The position numbers were made by a program, and so were the translations under genes. Under the pieces are notes generated by a model. The model searched no databases. It was not told where the DNA came from and saw nothing but the letters and a program-made list of their open reading frames with translations. DNA of 41,287 nt from Planctomycetota bacterium (GTDB taxonomy: Bacteria > Planctomycetota > PLA2 > JAEUHO01). Below, piece by piece: positions 1 to 7,320 of the stretch (the stretch's first letter is position 1; each line of letters opens with the position of its first letter). The DNA lies in the NCBI GenBank assembly GCA_029259775.1, contig JAJDEN010000011.1, positions 1 through 41,287 of the forward strand. The letters run 5' to 3'.

Positions 1-71
1 AGCTCGGTCGTCGAGAGATCACGCAGTACGCGGATGCGGGCGGCGAGGTCCTTGGTGGGGGGGCTGCTCAC
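1..71 (-). CDS. DUF2924-like N-terminal half (partial, cut by window edge)
   Basis: Only the first 23 codons are in the window. A GTG at 71-69 overlaps the TGA of the preceding gene, and the frame reads through a segment resembling LAARIRVLRDLST. From memory of the family, DUF2924 proteins begin with a similar helical stretch and end with a domain like the one encoded just upstream at 68-313. I therefore infer that this gene supplies the missing N-terminal half of a split DUF2924 protein. DUF2924 genes often sit beside serine recombinase genes, so such a gene may lie just beyond base 1. The fragment is short and the call rests largely on context. Confidence 0.45.
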   Translation of the reverse strand, partial: MSSPPTKDLAARIRVLRDLSTTE

Positions 72-313
72 TTCGTCCCGCCCTTCTTCTGGCTCGCGGC
101 ATCGACACCGAAGAACCTCGGACCGCTGACGGCCTTGTAGCTGGTGATCGCCTTCGCCACCGCCGTGAGCGATGCGTAGGTCTTGCGGCCGTAGCGGAGG
201 CCGTCGGGCGTGGCCGTGACCTTGTGCAGCTTGCCCTTGTAGGTGCGCTCGAACGTCTCGCCACCGTGTTGCGCCTTCGTGCGCGTCCTGGCGCTCTTGT
301 TCTTGGCTGCCAT
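68..313 (-). CDS. DUF2924 domain protein (C-terminal domain only, 81 aa)
   Basis: The protein carries the pattern typical of the end of DUF2924 proteins: a basic strand with YKGKLHKVTATPDGLRYG, then YASLTAVAKAIT, then GPRFFGV. Full-length members usually have about 150 residues; this one has only the C-terminal module behind a short lysine/arginine-rich leader. The ATG at 313 overlaps the TGA of the upstream gene by one base, so translation is probably coupled. An in-frame extension upstream of this ATG exists but reads as arginine-rich antisense-like sequence and was not used. The molecular function of DUF2924 is not established; members are common in prophages and integrated elements, which fits the neighbours here. 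Confidence 0.75.
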   Translation of the reverse strand: MAAKNKSARTRTKAQHGGETFERTYKGKLHKVTATPDGLRYGRKTYASLTAVAKAITSYKAVSGPRFFGVDAASQKKGGTK

Positions 314-510
314 CACTCGCTGCCTTCCTGGTTGAGCCGCCTGCGCAGCTTCTGGATCAACTCCTCGCCTTCTCTGCGCGTCTTGACGGCGCAGACCATG
401 CCTTCGCCGACGACGTACAAGCCGTCGCGGCGTTCTTCGATGCGTAGTTCGCCGCTCCGGTCGAACTCCACGCCGTCGTTGAATCGAAGCTCCATCTGTC
501 TCTCCTTCAT
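313..510 (-). CDS. Small hypothetical protein (65 aa)
   Basis: The start at 510 was chosen because a strong Shine-Dalgarno (GGAGGAGG) lies 6-8 bases upstream; the longer alternative at 567 lacks this. The product is highly charged, with an acidic/basic mixture, a beta-like central part (LRIEERRDGLYVVGEGMVCAV) and a C-terminal amphipathic helix rich in R, E and L. I do not recognise the family. It is the third-last gene of the leftward replication operon and overlaps the DUF2924 gene by one base, so it is probably co-expressed with it. Confidence 0.6.
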   Translation of the reverse strand: MKERQMELRFNDGVEFDRSGELRIEERRDGLYVVGEGMVCAVKTRREGEELIQKLRRRLNQEGSE

Positions 511-615
511 GCGGGCCTCCTCCCGCCGTCGAGACACACATGGGGTCTGTTCGCGAGAGACATCCACTTGTGTTTGAAGGGGAATCTGGGCCGGCGGAAG
601 AGGGCCATCCGTTGC

Positions 616-1062
616 CTACAACTCCTCAGGGACGCGCGGCTCCGGCTCAGGTGCCCGCACTCGATCCCTGTACGTGTGGTCGGGACGAACGCATCCCGCC
701 TCGATCACGTATGCCTCGGACGCCTGCTCTCCACACACGACCACCGGAACACGATCGCGGTCGAAGGAGGGAGAGCCCGCTGACATGCGCGACCGTAGGG
801 CACGCGGAGCCTTGTCTAGGAACTCGTACTCGACGCGCGGGATGAGTGGGAACAGCATCCACACGCGCTCCTCGTCGTCGACGATGGAGTGCTTGCTAAT
901 GCCGCTGTAGCCAGGCAGGTGGGCGAACAGGCCAGCGCCGTGATATGCGTTCGCAGAGACCAGCATCACCAACTTGGGCCGGAGACTCGGCCTTGCGTTG
1001 GCGTCCCACAGTTCTCGAATCAGGGTCTTGAAGCCGTCGACGACCTCGTCGTAGTGGAGCAT
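616..1062 (-). CDS. Hypothetical protein (148 aa)
   Basis: An ATG-started frame with a balanced protein-like composition: an N-terminal helical part (YDEVVDGFKTLIRELWD), a beta-rich middle (PKLVMLVSANAYHGAG, then ERVWMLFPLIPRVEYEFLD) and a proline/glutamate-rich tail. There is no signal peptide, membrane segment or motif I can name. It lies in the leftward phage-type replication operon, 55 bases after the small CxxC gene. The alternative frames over this stretch are arginine-rich shadows. Function unknown; probably an accessory gene of the mobile element. Confidence 0.6.
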   Translation of the reverse strand: MLHYDEVVDGFKTLIRELWDANARPSLRPKLVMLVSANAYHGAGLFAHLPGYSGISKHSIVDDEERVWMLFPLIPRVEYEFLDKAPRALRSRMSAGSPSFDRDRVPVVVCGEQASEAYVIEAGCVRPDHTYRDRVRAPEPEPRVPEEL

Positions 1063-1117
1063 TGAGTGTTGCCTCTCTTGGGTGATCAGGGCGTAGCTCC
1101 GCCCTGGCTGTTTCTCT

Positions 1118-1369
1118 TCAGTTGCTCCGCGCCGGGCGCGGGCGGATGGCAGCGGCGCAGATGCGGCGTCGATGTGGACTCGACCAGGAGTCGGTCCCGT
1201 GGCAGGCGGTGCAAGGCAACTGGCGCATCTCGCCGCTTGCGTTCACGGAGCGTAGTTCGACAATCTCACCGCCAACGCGACGAGCAACGCCATCGGCCAC
1301 GTCCCCTGCACTCAGCGCATCGCCCGCCAACCTGCAGCGAGACCGCATCCAATCCTGGTGGCTGATCAT
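1118..1369 (-). CDS. Small CxxC-containing hypothetical protein (83 aa)
   Basis: The ATG at 1369-1367 overlaps the TGA of the primase-helicase gene in an ATGA arrangement, which suggests translational coupling; this is the main reason for calling the gene. The middle contains a CTACHG motif that could bind zinc or be redox active, but there is only one such motif. The C-terminal 25 residues are arginine-rich. I do not recognise a family. A longer frame continues upstream antisense-like through the primase gene and was rejected in favour of this overlap start. Confidence 0.55.
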   Translation of the reverse strand: MISHQDWMRSRCRLAGDALSAGDVADGVARRVGGEIVELRSVNASGEMRQLPCTACHGTDSWSSPHRRRICAAAIRPRPARSN

Positions 1370-3603
1370 CGAGCATCCTCGCTGTTGCGGACGATCACGA
1401 GCGGATAGACGTTGCCTCGATTGGTGTGCTTGGACATGAGCCCCGCACTCGCCAGGTGCCCCCCGAACACGTTCTGAGCGCATGGGACGAAGCCCTCCGC
1501 TCGAGCCCACGTGCCATAGGCTGCGTGCAGGTCGCTCGACAGCGTGCCCGCCTCGCCAGTCCTTGACGGTCGCGTGTACACATCGAGGAACACCGCGACG
1601 CTTGAAGCCGCGTGACGCCAGTCGGTGACGGTGGCTGTCGAGCTCGGCGGGATGCTGTAACCGCCGTTCCTGATCAGACGTGCGGCACCTCGTACGAATC
1701 GCCCGACGATGCCAGGGATCTCGTGCGCGAGGATTCGGTCGGCGAGCTGCGGGTCGCGCTCGGTCTCGGGACATACGTTGTTGTGCCGCAGTACGATCCA
1801 GCGCCGGTAGTAGGCGTCCGTCTGGTCCGCAGACTGGGGAAGGCGATTGGCCGCGAACAGGTGGCCTGCGGTCGGCTTGAAATCGAACGGTGCCTCGCGG
1901 ATGTGCCGCCCCGTCTGAAGGTCGCCGGAGATGACGCCCTTCACCACCTCGGACTGGATGACCTTCGTATCGGGGAGCTCGGCGACGAAGTTGAGCCGCT
2001 TGCCTGCTAGCCGGGCTAGGTAGTACTCCTGTGCCATGTTCTGCGGTGCGATTGCGCAGACTGACTTGGGCGGCATTACGCCGGAGGCGACTTTTGTGGT
2101 CGTACTCTTCCCCGATGCGCCCGGGCCGAGGAGGATCAGAGCGCGTTCGTATTCGGTCGCCTTGCCGAACAGGCATGCACCGCCAAACTCCTCAAGCGTC
2201 GCCACCTTCTGTGCCGCGTCATCATCGCCGTCGAAGGTCGCGAGAAGGAACTCATCGAATTCGGGGCAGGAAGCGTCGGGGTCGAACGGAAACGAGTAGC
2301 CCCACCGCTGGCGCTGCCGGGGGGCGTGGCTCATCCTCCGCATCTCACCCTGCGAGTTCAGGGTCACAAAGCCGTTGGAGAAGGCGATCCCGGGCGGTGC
2401 GTCGTTGAAGAACTCAGCCCGATGCACCATGTCCGAGGCCAGCCCGACGGCGCCCTGCGCGTCATTCATCCGGATTCTCACCGGCTTGCCATCGGCCTTG
2501 GGCGAGCCGGCGAAGGACGACACGATGACGCGAAGACGCGAATGCAGAATCGGTTGCCAGAGGCCGGTTGCGGCTTCGTAGCCGTGCACCGAGCCTTCGT
2601 CGAAGACGAGGAGGCCTCGTCCCGGATCGACCTTGCTGAGCAGCCTCTCCGCCAACTCTCTGTGATCTCCGCGCGCGAACGGCTGGTGTATTGCAGTCCT
2701 GATCCGCCCTGTCTCGGGGACGTTCTGACTCGGCTTGGGCTGGTCGCCCTCTGAGGCGGGGGGATACCTGGCGACGCTCGCCGCGATGCACCGGATTTCG
2801 GCATCGTCGAGCGGAGGCTCGCAAATCCGGGTGTTCTCGACGAGCAGCGCGGCTGCGATCGTGTCCTCGCCCATGCCGCGACGCCGCATCGTGCCTGCGA
2901 GACTCGTCAGGGTGTCGTTGCGCCGCCCCTTCGAGATGGACGCCTCGCAGCCCCTCTCCGCGGGCGCCTTCTTCTTCCGCGTGGTACTTGCCTCGGCGAT
3001 CAGGTCGTAGAGCGCGTCGGGCCAGGCGGCAGGTTCGATGTCGTCGGGGTGGGCGCTGGCATCCCACGCATACGGGCGGCCAGAGACATGCAGGGAGGGT
3101 GGCGCGACGATGTAGCTAGCCGTGGTGCGTACATCGAGGCCTGGTGCGAATCGGACCACGTTCTTCAGGCCGGGTCGATGTCTGAACACGTAGTGCTGCC
3201 CGAGCGAGCCCGTGATGGAGAGCGGGGTGACGGGCAACTCGCCGTGCTCGGTCTCGTAGACTCGGAGCGAGGCGATGCCCTCGTCGCCATCAACATCGAG
3301 GACGTCGATGCCAGACGGCTTGCCTGTGGCGATGGCGACGCTCGCGTGAGGGTAGCTGCGCCACCAGGAGACGATCGTGTCCAGGTCCGTCGTGGCGTGC
3401 TTGACTCCATGACGAACCAGCGCCCCGATCGGATGCTTGCCAGGATGTGGGCAGCGCGACTTGCCGCAGGCGCAACCGCCGCCCTTTGCCCCCCAGACCG
3501 GAAGCACAGGGAGGCCGCGCCGCCCGTAGTCGAGAGCCGCTTCGAGACAGCGCGACTCAGGCGCGTTGGGAGGCACAGCAGTGGAGGCACCGGCCGCGAC
3601 CAC
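1366..3603 (-). CDS. Primase-polymerase / SF3 helicase fusion (phage/plasmid replication protein)
   Basis: A 745-aa replication initiator of the type found in P4-like satellites, prophages and plasmids. Residues about 20-210 form a bifunctional primase-polymerase domain: a CxCxxxxC cluster followed by PHPGKHP near residue 45 and an acidic LDVDGDEG motif near residue 110. A primase C-terminal helical region follows at about 215-285. From about residue 400 there is a D5_N-like region and then an SF3 helicase with Walker A GPGASGKS at about 493-500, a downstream NFVAELPDTK acidic motif and a sensor-like HLFAANRLPQ. It should synthesise primers and unwind the element's own origin. Iteron-like repeats at 5303-5519, upstream of the operon, are candidate binding sites. 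Three bases separate its start from the HTH gene stop. Confidence 0.93.
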   Translation of the reverse strand: MVAAGASTAVPPNAPESRCLEAALDYGRRGLPVLPVWGAKGGGCACGKSRCPHPGKHPIGALVRHGVKHATTDLDTIVSWWRSYPHASVAIATGKPSGIDVLDVDGDEGIASLRVYETEHGELPVTPLSITGSLGQHYVFRHRPGLKNVVRFAPGLDVRTTASYIVAPPSLHVSGRPYAWDASAHPDDIEPAAWPDALYDLIAEASTTRKKKAPAERGCEASISKGRRNDTLTSLAGTMRRRGMGEDTIAAALLVENTRICEPPLDDAEIRCIAASVARYPPASEGDQPKPSQNVPETGRIRTAIHQPFARGDHRELAERLLSKVDPGRGLLVFDEGSVHGYEAATGLWQPILHSRLRVIVSSFAGSPKADGKPVRIRMNDAQGAVGLASDMVHRAEFFNDAPPGIAFSNGFVTLNSQGEMRRMSHAPRQRQRWGYSFPFDPDASCPEFDEFLLATFDGDDDAAQKVATLEEFGGACLFGKATEYERALILLGPGASGKSTTTKVASGVMPPKSVCAIAPQNMAQEYYLARLAGKRLNFVAELPDTKVIQSEVVKGVISGDLQTGRHIREAPFDFKPTAGHLFAANRLPQSADQTDAYYRRWIVLRHNNVCPETERDPQLADRILAHEIPGIVGRFVRGAARLIRNGGYSIPPSSTATVTDWRHAASSVAVFLDVYTRPSRTGEAGTLSSDLHAAYGTWARAEGFVPCAQNVFGGHLASAGLMSKHTNRGNVYPLVIVRNSEDAR

Positions 3604-3606
3604 GGC

Positions 3607-3807
3607 CTACTTCCTGTTCTCCCGCACGTAGCGGTCCAGGTCATCGGGGTGGATCGCACGGCGCCGCGGCGAGACGTGTACGACCTTCAACTTGCCGGCC
3701 GCCACTTGGGAACGAAGCGTCCTGATCCCGATTCCGAGGATCTTCGACGCCTCCTCGAGCGAGTAGAGACGACTCGGCGTGTCCTGAGCCATTCGGTGTT
3801 GCATCAT
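3607..3807 (-). CDS. Excisionase-family helix-turn-helix protein (66 aa)
   Basis: The product carries the HTH_17/MerR-like excisionase pattern: YSLEEASKILGIGIRTLRSQ, then a basic KLKVVHVSPRRRAIHPDDLDRYV wing. The start at 3807 follows a GGAG Shine-Dalgarno eight bases upstream; an ATG immediately follows at 3804. A longer upstream in-frame start at 3897 would add arginine-rich sequence and was not chosen. Such proteins act as excisionases or as regulators of the replication genes of mobile elements. It sits just upstream of the primase-helicase gene, and an 11-bp tandem repeat lies about 80 bases upstream of its start. Confidence 0.85.
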   Translation of the reverse strand: MMQHRMAQDTPSRLYSLEEASKILGIGIRTLRSQVAAGKLKVVHVSPRRRAIHPDDLDRYVRENRK

Positions 3808-3882
3808 GCGGTCTCCTGCTGCTGCCTGCCTCCATAGCGGGCGTGCAAGAGACCGTCCCATGGAGCCGACGCTGGACGGAGA

Positions 3883-3913
3883 CCGCAACGGCCGCAACTT
3901 GGCCGCAACTTGG
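3883..3913. repeat. 11-bp tandem direct repeat upstream of the HTH gene
   Basis: CCGCAACTTGG occurs twice back to back (3892-3902 and 3903-3913), preceded by a shorter copy CCGCAACGG at 3883. It lies in the 120-base gap between the 425-aa gene and the HTH-primase genes, where a promoter or operator would be expected. A role as a binding site for the HTH protein is inference. Confidence 0.55.
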
Positions 3914-3927
3914 ATAGGTGCGCCGGG

Positions 3928-5205
3928 TCAGAGTTCCTCGGGAGGAATGCGGTAGCCCGCGGGGAGGTTCTTCAGCGACCGGTCCCGGCGCGCAGCGACG
4001 CTGTGCCTCTCCACCTGGATGCCCGCGCGATGGCGCAGCATTCCAGCGATCGTCGTGCTCTTGGTCGTGCCGCCGTACATCCTCTGGATGTCGGCATCGG
4101 AGCAGATCCCCGGAGAACGATCGCGGAGGAGGATGGCGACCTTCTTCAACCCCCCTGTGAGGCGATCGATCCGTTCCTGCAGCGTGGGCGCCGGCAGCGG
4201 CAGCGAGTCCTCCAGGGCTCGAAATCTGCGCGCGAGGAGACGGTGCACGACCTGATCCCGGGCGGTGATCTCGAGGTCTGAGAGTCGTCGCGCCAACTTG
4301 GCGTCGGCCTCATCCACACCCGGGGCGTCGGAGAACTGCCGCAGCACGCGGTCCAGGTTCTGGTCATGCCACTTGCGTCGGTCGAGATCAGCTACGACGG
4401 CCGCGAGCGCCATCCCGGCGGCGGCGGCCACGGGTCTGTACGGTGGGGTGAGTTCACCCACGTGGCCGCATTCGATGCACTTCCACGCAGCGATCGCCCA
4501 GCACGAACCGAACGCCGTCGGCCCCCTGCGGCTGGCTTCGGGTCTGGGTGCTACCCGAGCCAAGGCCCGTACGAAGGGCTCAGGCAGGAGTGCGAGGGCC
4601 TTCCCAGCCAGGGTTGCCAGCCTGGGCGGCGGATCGGCCAGGTCGAAGTCGCCTGCCCGTGAACTACCATAGGACTGGCCACCGACAGTCGCGGTCATCC
4701 ATGGCGTGGGGCCGCGGCGCAGGTTCAGATGCCGCAGGTGGCCATCGATACTGCTCGCGAGTTCGGCGAGCTGCGCACCTTGTTGCGCGAACGCCTGCAG
4801 TCGGCGTCGATGCACAACGAGGTTACGCTGCAGCACGCGCTTGTGCAGCGGCCACCTCTCCCATGGGCCGGCGGGTTGATCCCCCGCGATCTCGACGAGC
4901 CATGCGATGGCCCGCACCCTGCGCCAGCAGTCGTCGTCTGCTAGCTCGTTCTCCAGGATGCGCCCCAACGCCATGACCGTGTCGCGGGCTCGTTGCCAGT
5001 CATTGGTCGGTGTCCAGCGGCGTTGCTTTGGCGATCGGCCCACCCGTGCGGGGGCAGCAGCCCGATCGGGCCCGAATGCCTGGTAGCGGCGCACCGCCCC
5101 GATAAACCGGCGGAGTGCGCGCGCTCGCTTCCTCGGCTCGAATCGGACCATGCGGCCACGAGGCCAGAGGCCACTTGGACGCGGGGGTGCAGGGGTGCTC
5201 GTCAC
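3928..5205 (-). CDS. Hypothetical protein, first gene of the replication operon (425 aa)
   Basis: A long frame on the same strand as the primase gene, starting with GTG at 5205 (an alternative ATG at 5151 would remove 18 residues). The product is alpha-helical and arginine-rich, with a single CIECGH motif near the middle and a C-terminal segment ICSDADIQRMYGGTTKSTTI that could be a DNA-binding helix pair. No signal peptide or membrane helix is visible. I do not recognise the family. Its position as first gene downstream of the GTGAAGGA repeat arrays, ahead of an HTH regulator and a primase-helicase, suggests a role in replication or control of the element, but that is context only. Confidence 0.6.
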   Translation of the reverse strand: MTSTPAPPRPSGLWPRGRMVRFEPRKRARALRRFIGAVRRYQAFGPDRAAAPARVGRSPKQRRWTPTNDWQRARDTVMALGRILENELADDDCWRRVRAIAWLVEIAGDQPAGPWERWPLHKRVLQRNLVVHRRRLQAFAQQGAQLAELASSIDGHLRHLNLRRGPTPWMTATVGGQSYGSSRAGDFDLADPPPRLATLAGKALALLPEPFVRALARVAPRPEASRRGPTAFGSCWAIAAWKCIECGHVGELTPPYRPVAAAAGMALAAVVADLDRRKWHDQNLDRVLRQFSDAPGVDEADAKLARRLSDLEITARDQVVHRLLARRFRALEDSLPLPAPTLQERIDRLTGGLKKVAILLRDRSPGICSDADIQRMYGGTTKSTTIAGMLRHRAGIQVERHSVAARRDRSLKNLPAGYRIPPEEL

Positions 5206-5302
5206 GTACAGCTCGGGTTGATAGAGGGGCGAATCCCCTCGGCGCGATGATACGGCAACCAGGGGTCACTGGGGGCAGTGGGCGGCCGGACGCGCGGAGC
5301 CG

Positions 5303-5401
5303 GTGAAGGAGTGAAGGCGTGAAGGACTTCTGGATACTCCCACCCGCGTGTGCGCGCGCGCGGAGAACTATGGGAGGTCCTTCACGCCTTCACTCCTTCA
5401 C
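5303..5401. repeat. Inverted array of 8-bp iterons (putative replication origin/operator)
   Basis: Three tandem octamers (GTGAAGGA, GTGAAGGC, GTGAAGGA) start at 5303, 5311 and 5319. Their exact inverted complement runs from 5377 to 5401, giving a perfect 25-bp inverted repeat. Inside it a second inverted pair, CTCCCA (5337-5342) and TGGGAG (5371-5376), flanks an alternating GC-rich centre (GTGTGCGCGCGCGCGG). The array lies about 100 bases upstream of the leftward replication operon. Iterons beside an SF3-type primase-helicase are typical of an origin in P4-like elements; an operator function is the alternative. Confidence 0.7.
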
Positions 5402-5483
5402 TCTGTGAGCTTCAGCAGTGGTCAAGACGTGCACCTGCGTGCGAGTAGGCGCAGCCGCGCACATCGTGAGTTGGTGGTCGAAA

Positions 5484-5519
5484 GTGAAGGACTCCAGTCG
5501 AGTCCTTCATGTCCTTCAC
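5484..5519. repeat. Second cluster of the same iteron, inverted
   Basis: GTGAAGGACTC at 5484-5494 is mirrored by GAGTCCTTCA at 5500-5509 with a five-base spacer, and a further complementary copy GTCCTTCAC lies at 5511-5519. The octamer is the same as in the array at 5303-5401, about 80 bases away. Together the two clusters hold at least nine copies of the GTGAAGGN octamer. Confidence 0.65.
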
Positions 5520-5596
5520 CGCACATAGGCGACTCACCGCCGCAGGAGTCGGGTGGCAGGGTCGGGGGAGGCTCGCCAGGCGGCCCCCGCTGGCTG

Positions 5597-6565
5597 CTAC
5601 GACATCGTTCCTCGCACCCAAGTCCGAATCGCAGTGCACGAGTCATCCAGAGAGATCCGCGGACCCCAGAACATGTGCTGAATGCGATCATCCGCCGCCC
5701 GGATCGCGCGCTCGCGGGGGTGCCCGCTCAGGCGAAAGGCGTCATTGTCCGCGGATGGGAGCGCGCGAATGTCTCTCTGACGGAGCATCTCCGCCACGAG
5801 TGGGCGTGGTCCGTCGTACCCGTCGAGCGCGGGAAGTTGGGACTCGCCGGCGATGGCGATGATCTGGGCGGCGTCCTCGTAGTGCCGCACGAACTTCGCG
5901 GGCTCGACTCTGCTGTTTGCTGCGCGGCGCATGAGCGCATCGAGCTTCTCGATCAGCGTGACCAGTGGGTGGACACACCTGACGTTCCTCGGGCGGTTCG
6001 CGACGAAGGAGCGAGCCTGCTTCTGCTCGTCCAAGTGGTCATGAACGAACGAGGACAGGTCGCGCCTCACGAACGGTGTCACCCGTGCATCGCCCACGTC
6101 CAGGAGCACGAATGGCGTCATGTCATCCGGTAGGCTTGCGGTGTGCCGATTGGGGTAGCGGACTTGGATTGGCGCACCGTGCCACTTCTCGTGAGCAGCA
6201 TCGGAATCCAGTTCGACGGAGGCGCCGGGTACACGGATGATCTCAGTCAGTGAACTGAAGTAGTCTTGCCGGCCAGCGATGGCGCCTTTGTTCGCGCTTC
6301 TCCACGAGCTGACTTTCGGCATGCCAGCTACGCTCCCCGCCTCCACCTTGAGATCAAGGTCCTCAGAGAAACGCTGGATGATCGAGAACCCCTTGGAGAG
6401 GGATGTGCCGCCCTTGAACCAGATGTCGAAGCCCTGATCGTGAAGGGCCCACAGGACGTGCGTGACCCAGTAGTCCTTCTCGACGAGTGCGACAGCAATT
6501 TCCCGCTTCTCCGCGACGATCCGAAGCAATGCGTCAAAGTCGGCGTCTTCGTGGATGAACTTCAC
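5597..6565 (-). CDS. abiEii: AbiEii-type nucleotidyltransferase toxin (type IV toxin-antitoxin)
   Basis: The 322-aa product matches the AbiEii/AbiGii nucleotidyltransferase toxins in order and spacing: VEKDYWVTHVLWAL near residue 30, the GGTSLSKGF nucleotide-binding motif near 53-61, and SEDLDLKV about eight residues later with the catalytic aspartates. A basic helical C-terminal part with HPLVTLIEKLDAL follows. Family members block growth by modifying cellular RNA, in known cases tRNA. The ATG overlaps the antitoxin stop by four bases (ATGA), so the pair is translationally coupled. Type IV abiE systems give abortive infection against phage and also stabilise mobile DNA, which fits its place beside the presumed replication origin of this element. 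Confidence 0.92.
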   Translation of the reverse strand: MKFIHEDADFDALLRIVAEKREIAVALVEKDYWVTHVLWALHDQGFDIWFKGGTSLSKGFSIIQRFSEDLDLKVEAGSVAGMPKVSSWRSANKGAIAGRQDYFSSLTEIIRVPGASVELDSDAAHEKWHGAPIQVRYPNRHTASLPDDMTPFVLLDVGDARVTPFVRRDLSSFVHDHLDEQKQARSFVANRPRNVRCVHPLVTLIEKLDALMRRAANSRVEPAKFVRHYEDAAQIIAIAGESQLPALDGYDGPRPLVAEMLRQRDIRALPSADNDAFRLSGHPRERAIRAADDRIQHMFWGPRISLDDSCTAIRTWVRGTMS

Positions 6566-7146
6566 GCAACTGTGTCAGCAAGCGCGCTGTGCACGAGGCT
6601 CTGGACCGCCTTCGTGGCATAGCGCTCCGCCATCTGTCCGAGACGCTTTCGATCGAATCGTCCGGCAGCGACTGCAGCATCCAACTCGGCAGCGACCTCG
6701 CGGCGCGAGACCCCTGCTTCACCCGCGTGCTGGAGCAGATCGACAACGAACCACTCCGCAGGAGCATTCGTGGGGAATGCAACCCGACGGAGGACGAACG
6801 GGCGGCCGCCGAGTCGGAAGGTTCCGGAGCGCTTCGTGTTGTAGACCAATGTCCCCGCGTACATGGCTGTAGATCCCAGCCCGAGCGCATTCCACCTCTC
6901 GGGTCCCGTGACGACGAAGGGCGAGCATTGGAGGAACGCTCGCAGGAGTTGCTCGTCGGTCGGGGGGACCGACCCGAACCGACTCCATTGGGGGCGGGCG
7001 TAGAGGCCGTGGGCAACTTGGCGCAGGACCCCCTGTGCGACGAGGCGCTTCGCCAAGCGAGTTGGATTGGCAGACCACTGGGCAAGCTCGCGCGTGCGGT
7101 ACGCGCGGCCGGCCTTGAGCGGCGGGAGGGTTGCTGTGCGGGTCAT
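6562..7146 (-). CDS. abiEi: AbiEi-type antitoxin / transcriptional autoregulator
   Basis: A 194-aa protein beginning with a winged-helix-like region (YRTRELAQWSANPTRLAKRL, then GVLRQVAHGLYARP), the pattern of AbiEi antitoxins, where that part binds operator DNA. The rest (residues about 75-190) resembles the conserved AbiEi C-terminal domain that counteracts the toxin. It overlaps abiEii by four bases in the usual antitoxin-first order. In characterised systems AbiEi binds inverted repeats at its own promoter; here a 10-bp tandem repeat overlies the predicted -35 region at 7202-7241. Confidence 0.88.
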   Translation of the reverse strand: MTRTATLPPLKAGRAYRTRELAQWSANPTRLAKRLVAQGVLRQVAHGLYARPQWSRFGSVPPTDEQLLRAFLQCSPFVVTGPERWNALGLGSTAMYAGTLVYNTKRSGTFRLGGRPFVLRRVAFPTNAPAEWFVVDLLQHAGEAGVSRREVAAELDAAVAAGRFDRKRLGQMAERYATKAVQSLVHSALADTVA

Positions 7147-7190
7147 GACGCTAAGGTCTCGGGGCTAAGTGTACGAAGTCTCCGGGAGAA

Positions 7191-7219
7191 AACATACCGT
7201 TAGGCGCAGGGAGGCGCAA
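7191..7219 (-). promoter_or_regulatory. Predicted promoter of abiEi-abiEii
   Basis: On the minus strand TTGCGC (7219-7214) is separated by exactly 17 bases from TATGTT (7196-7191), which lies about 45 bases upstream of the abiEi start. The -35 match is weak (three of six) and the -10 moderate (four of six), so the assignment depends on spacing and position. The -35 hexamer lies inside the 10-bp repeats. Confidence 0.4.
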
Positions 7220-7241
7220 GGAGGTGCAAGGTCGCGCAAGG
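7202..7241. repeat. 10-bp tandem repeats between abiEi and the methyltransferase gene
   Basis: Four consecutive 10-bp units, AGGCGCAGGG, AGGCGCAAGG, AGGTGCAAGG and TCGCGCAAGG, run without gaps; a fifth start AGCG follows. One unit per helical turn suggests cooperative protein binding on one face of the DNA. The array lies between divergent genes and covers the predicted abiE -35 element, so AbiEi is one candidate ligand; the element's replication or partition protein is another. Confidence 0.7.
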
Positions 7242-7320
7242 AGCGACGGGCGCGCCGAACTCTACGGAAGTCTTTCTTTGACAAGCGGTTATGTCCAAGC
7301 TCGGGCGATAGACTGTAGCC

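Noticed and set aside
7278..7314. TTGACA and TAGACT as a promoter for the methyltransferase operon
   Set aside because: The hexamers are 25 bases apart, too far for a sigma-70 promoter; no better -10 element lies at 16-18 bases.
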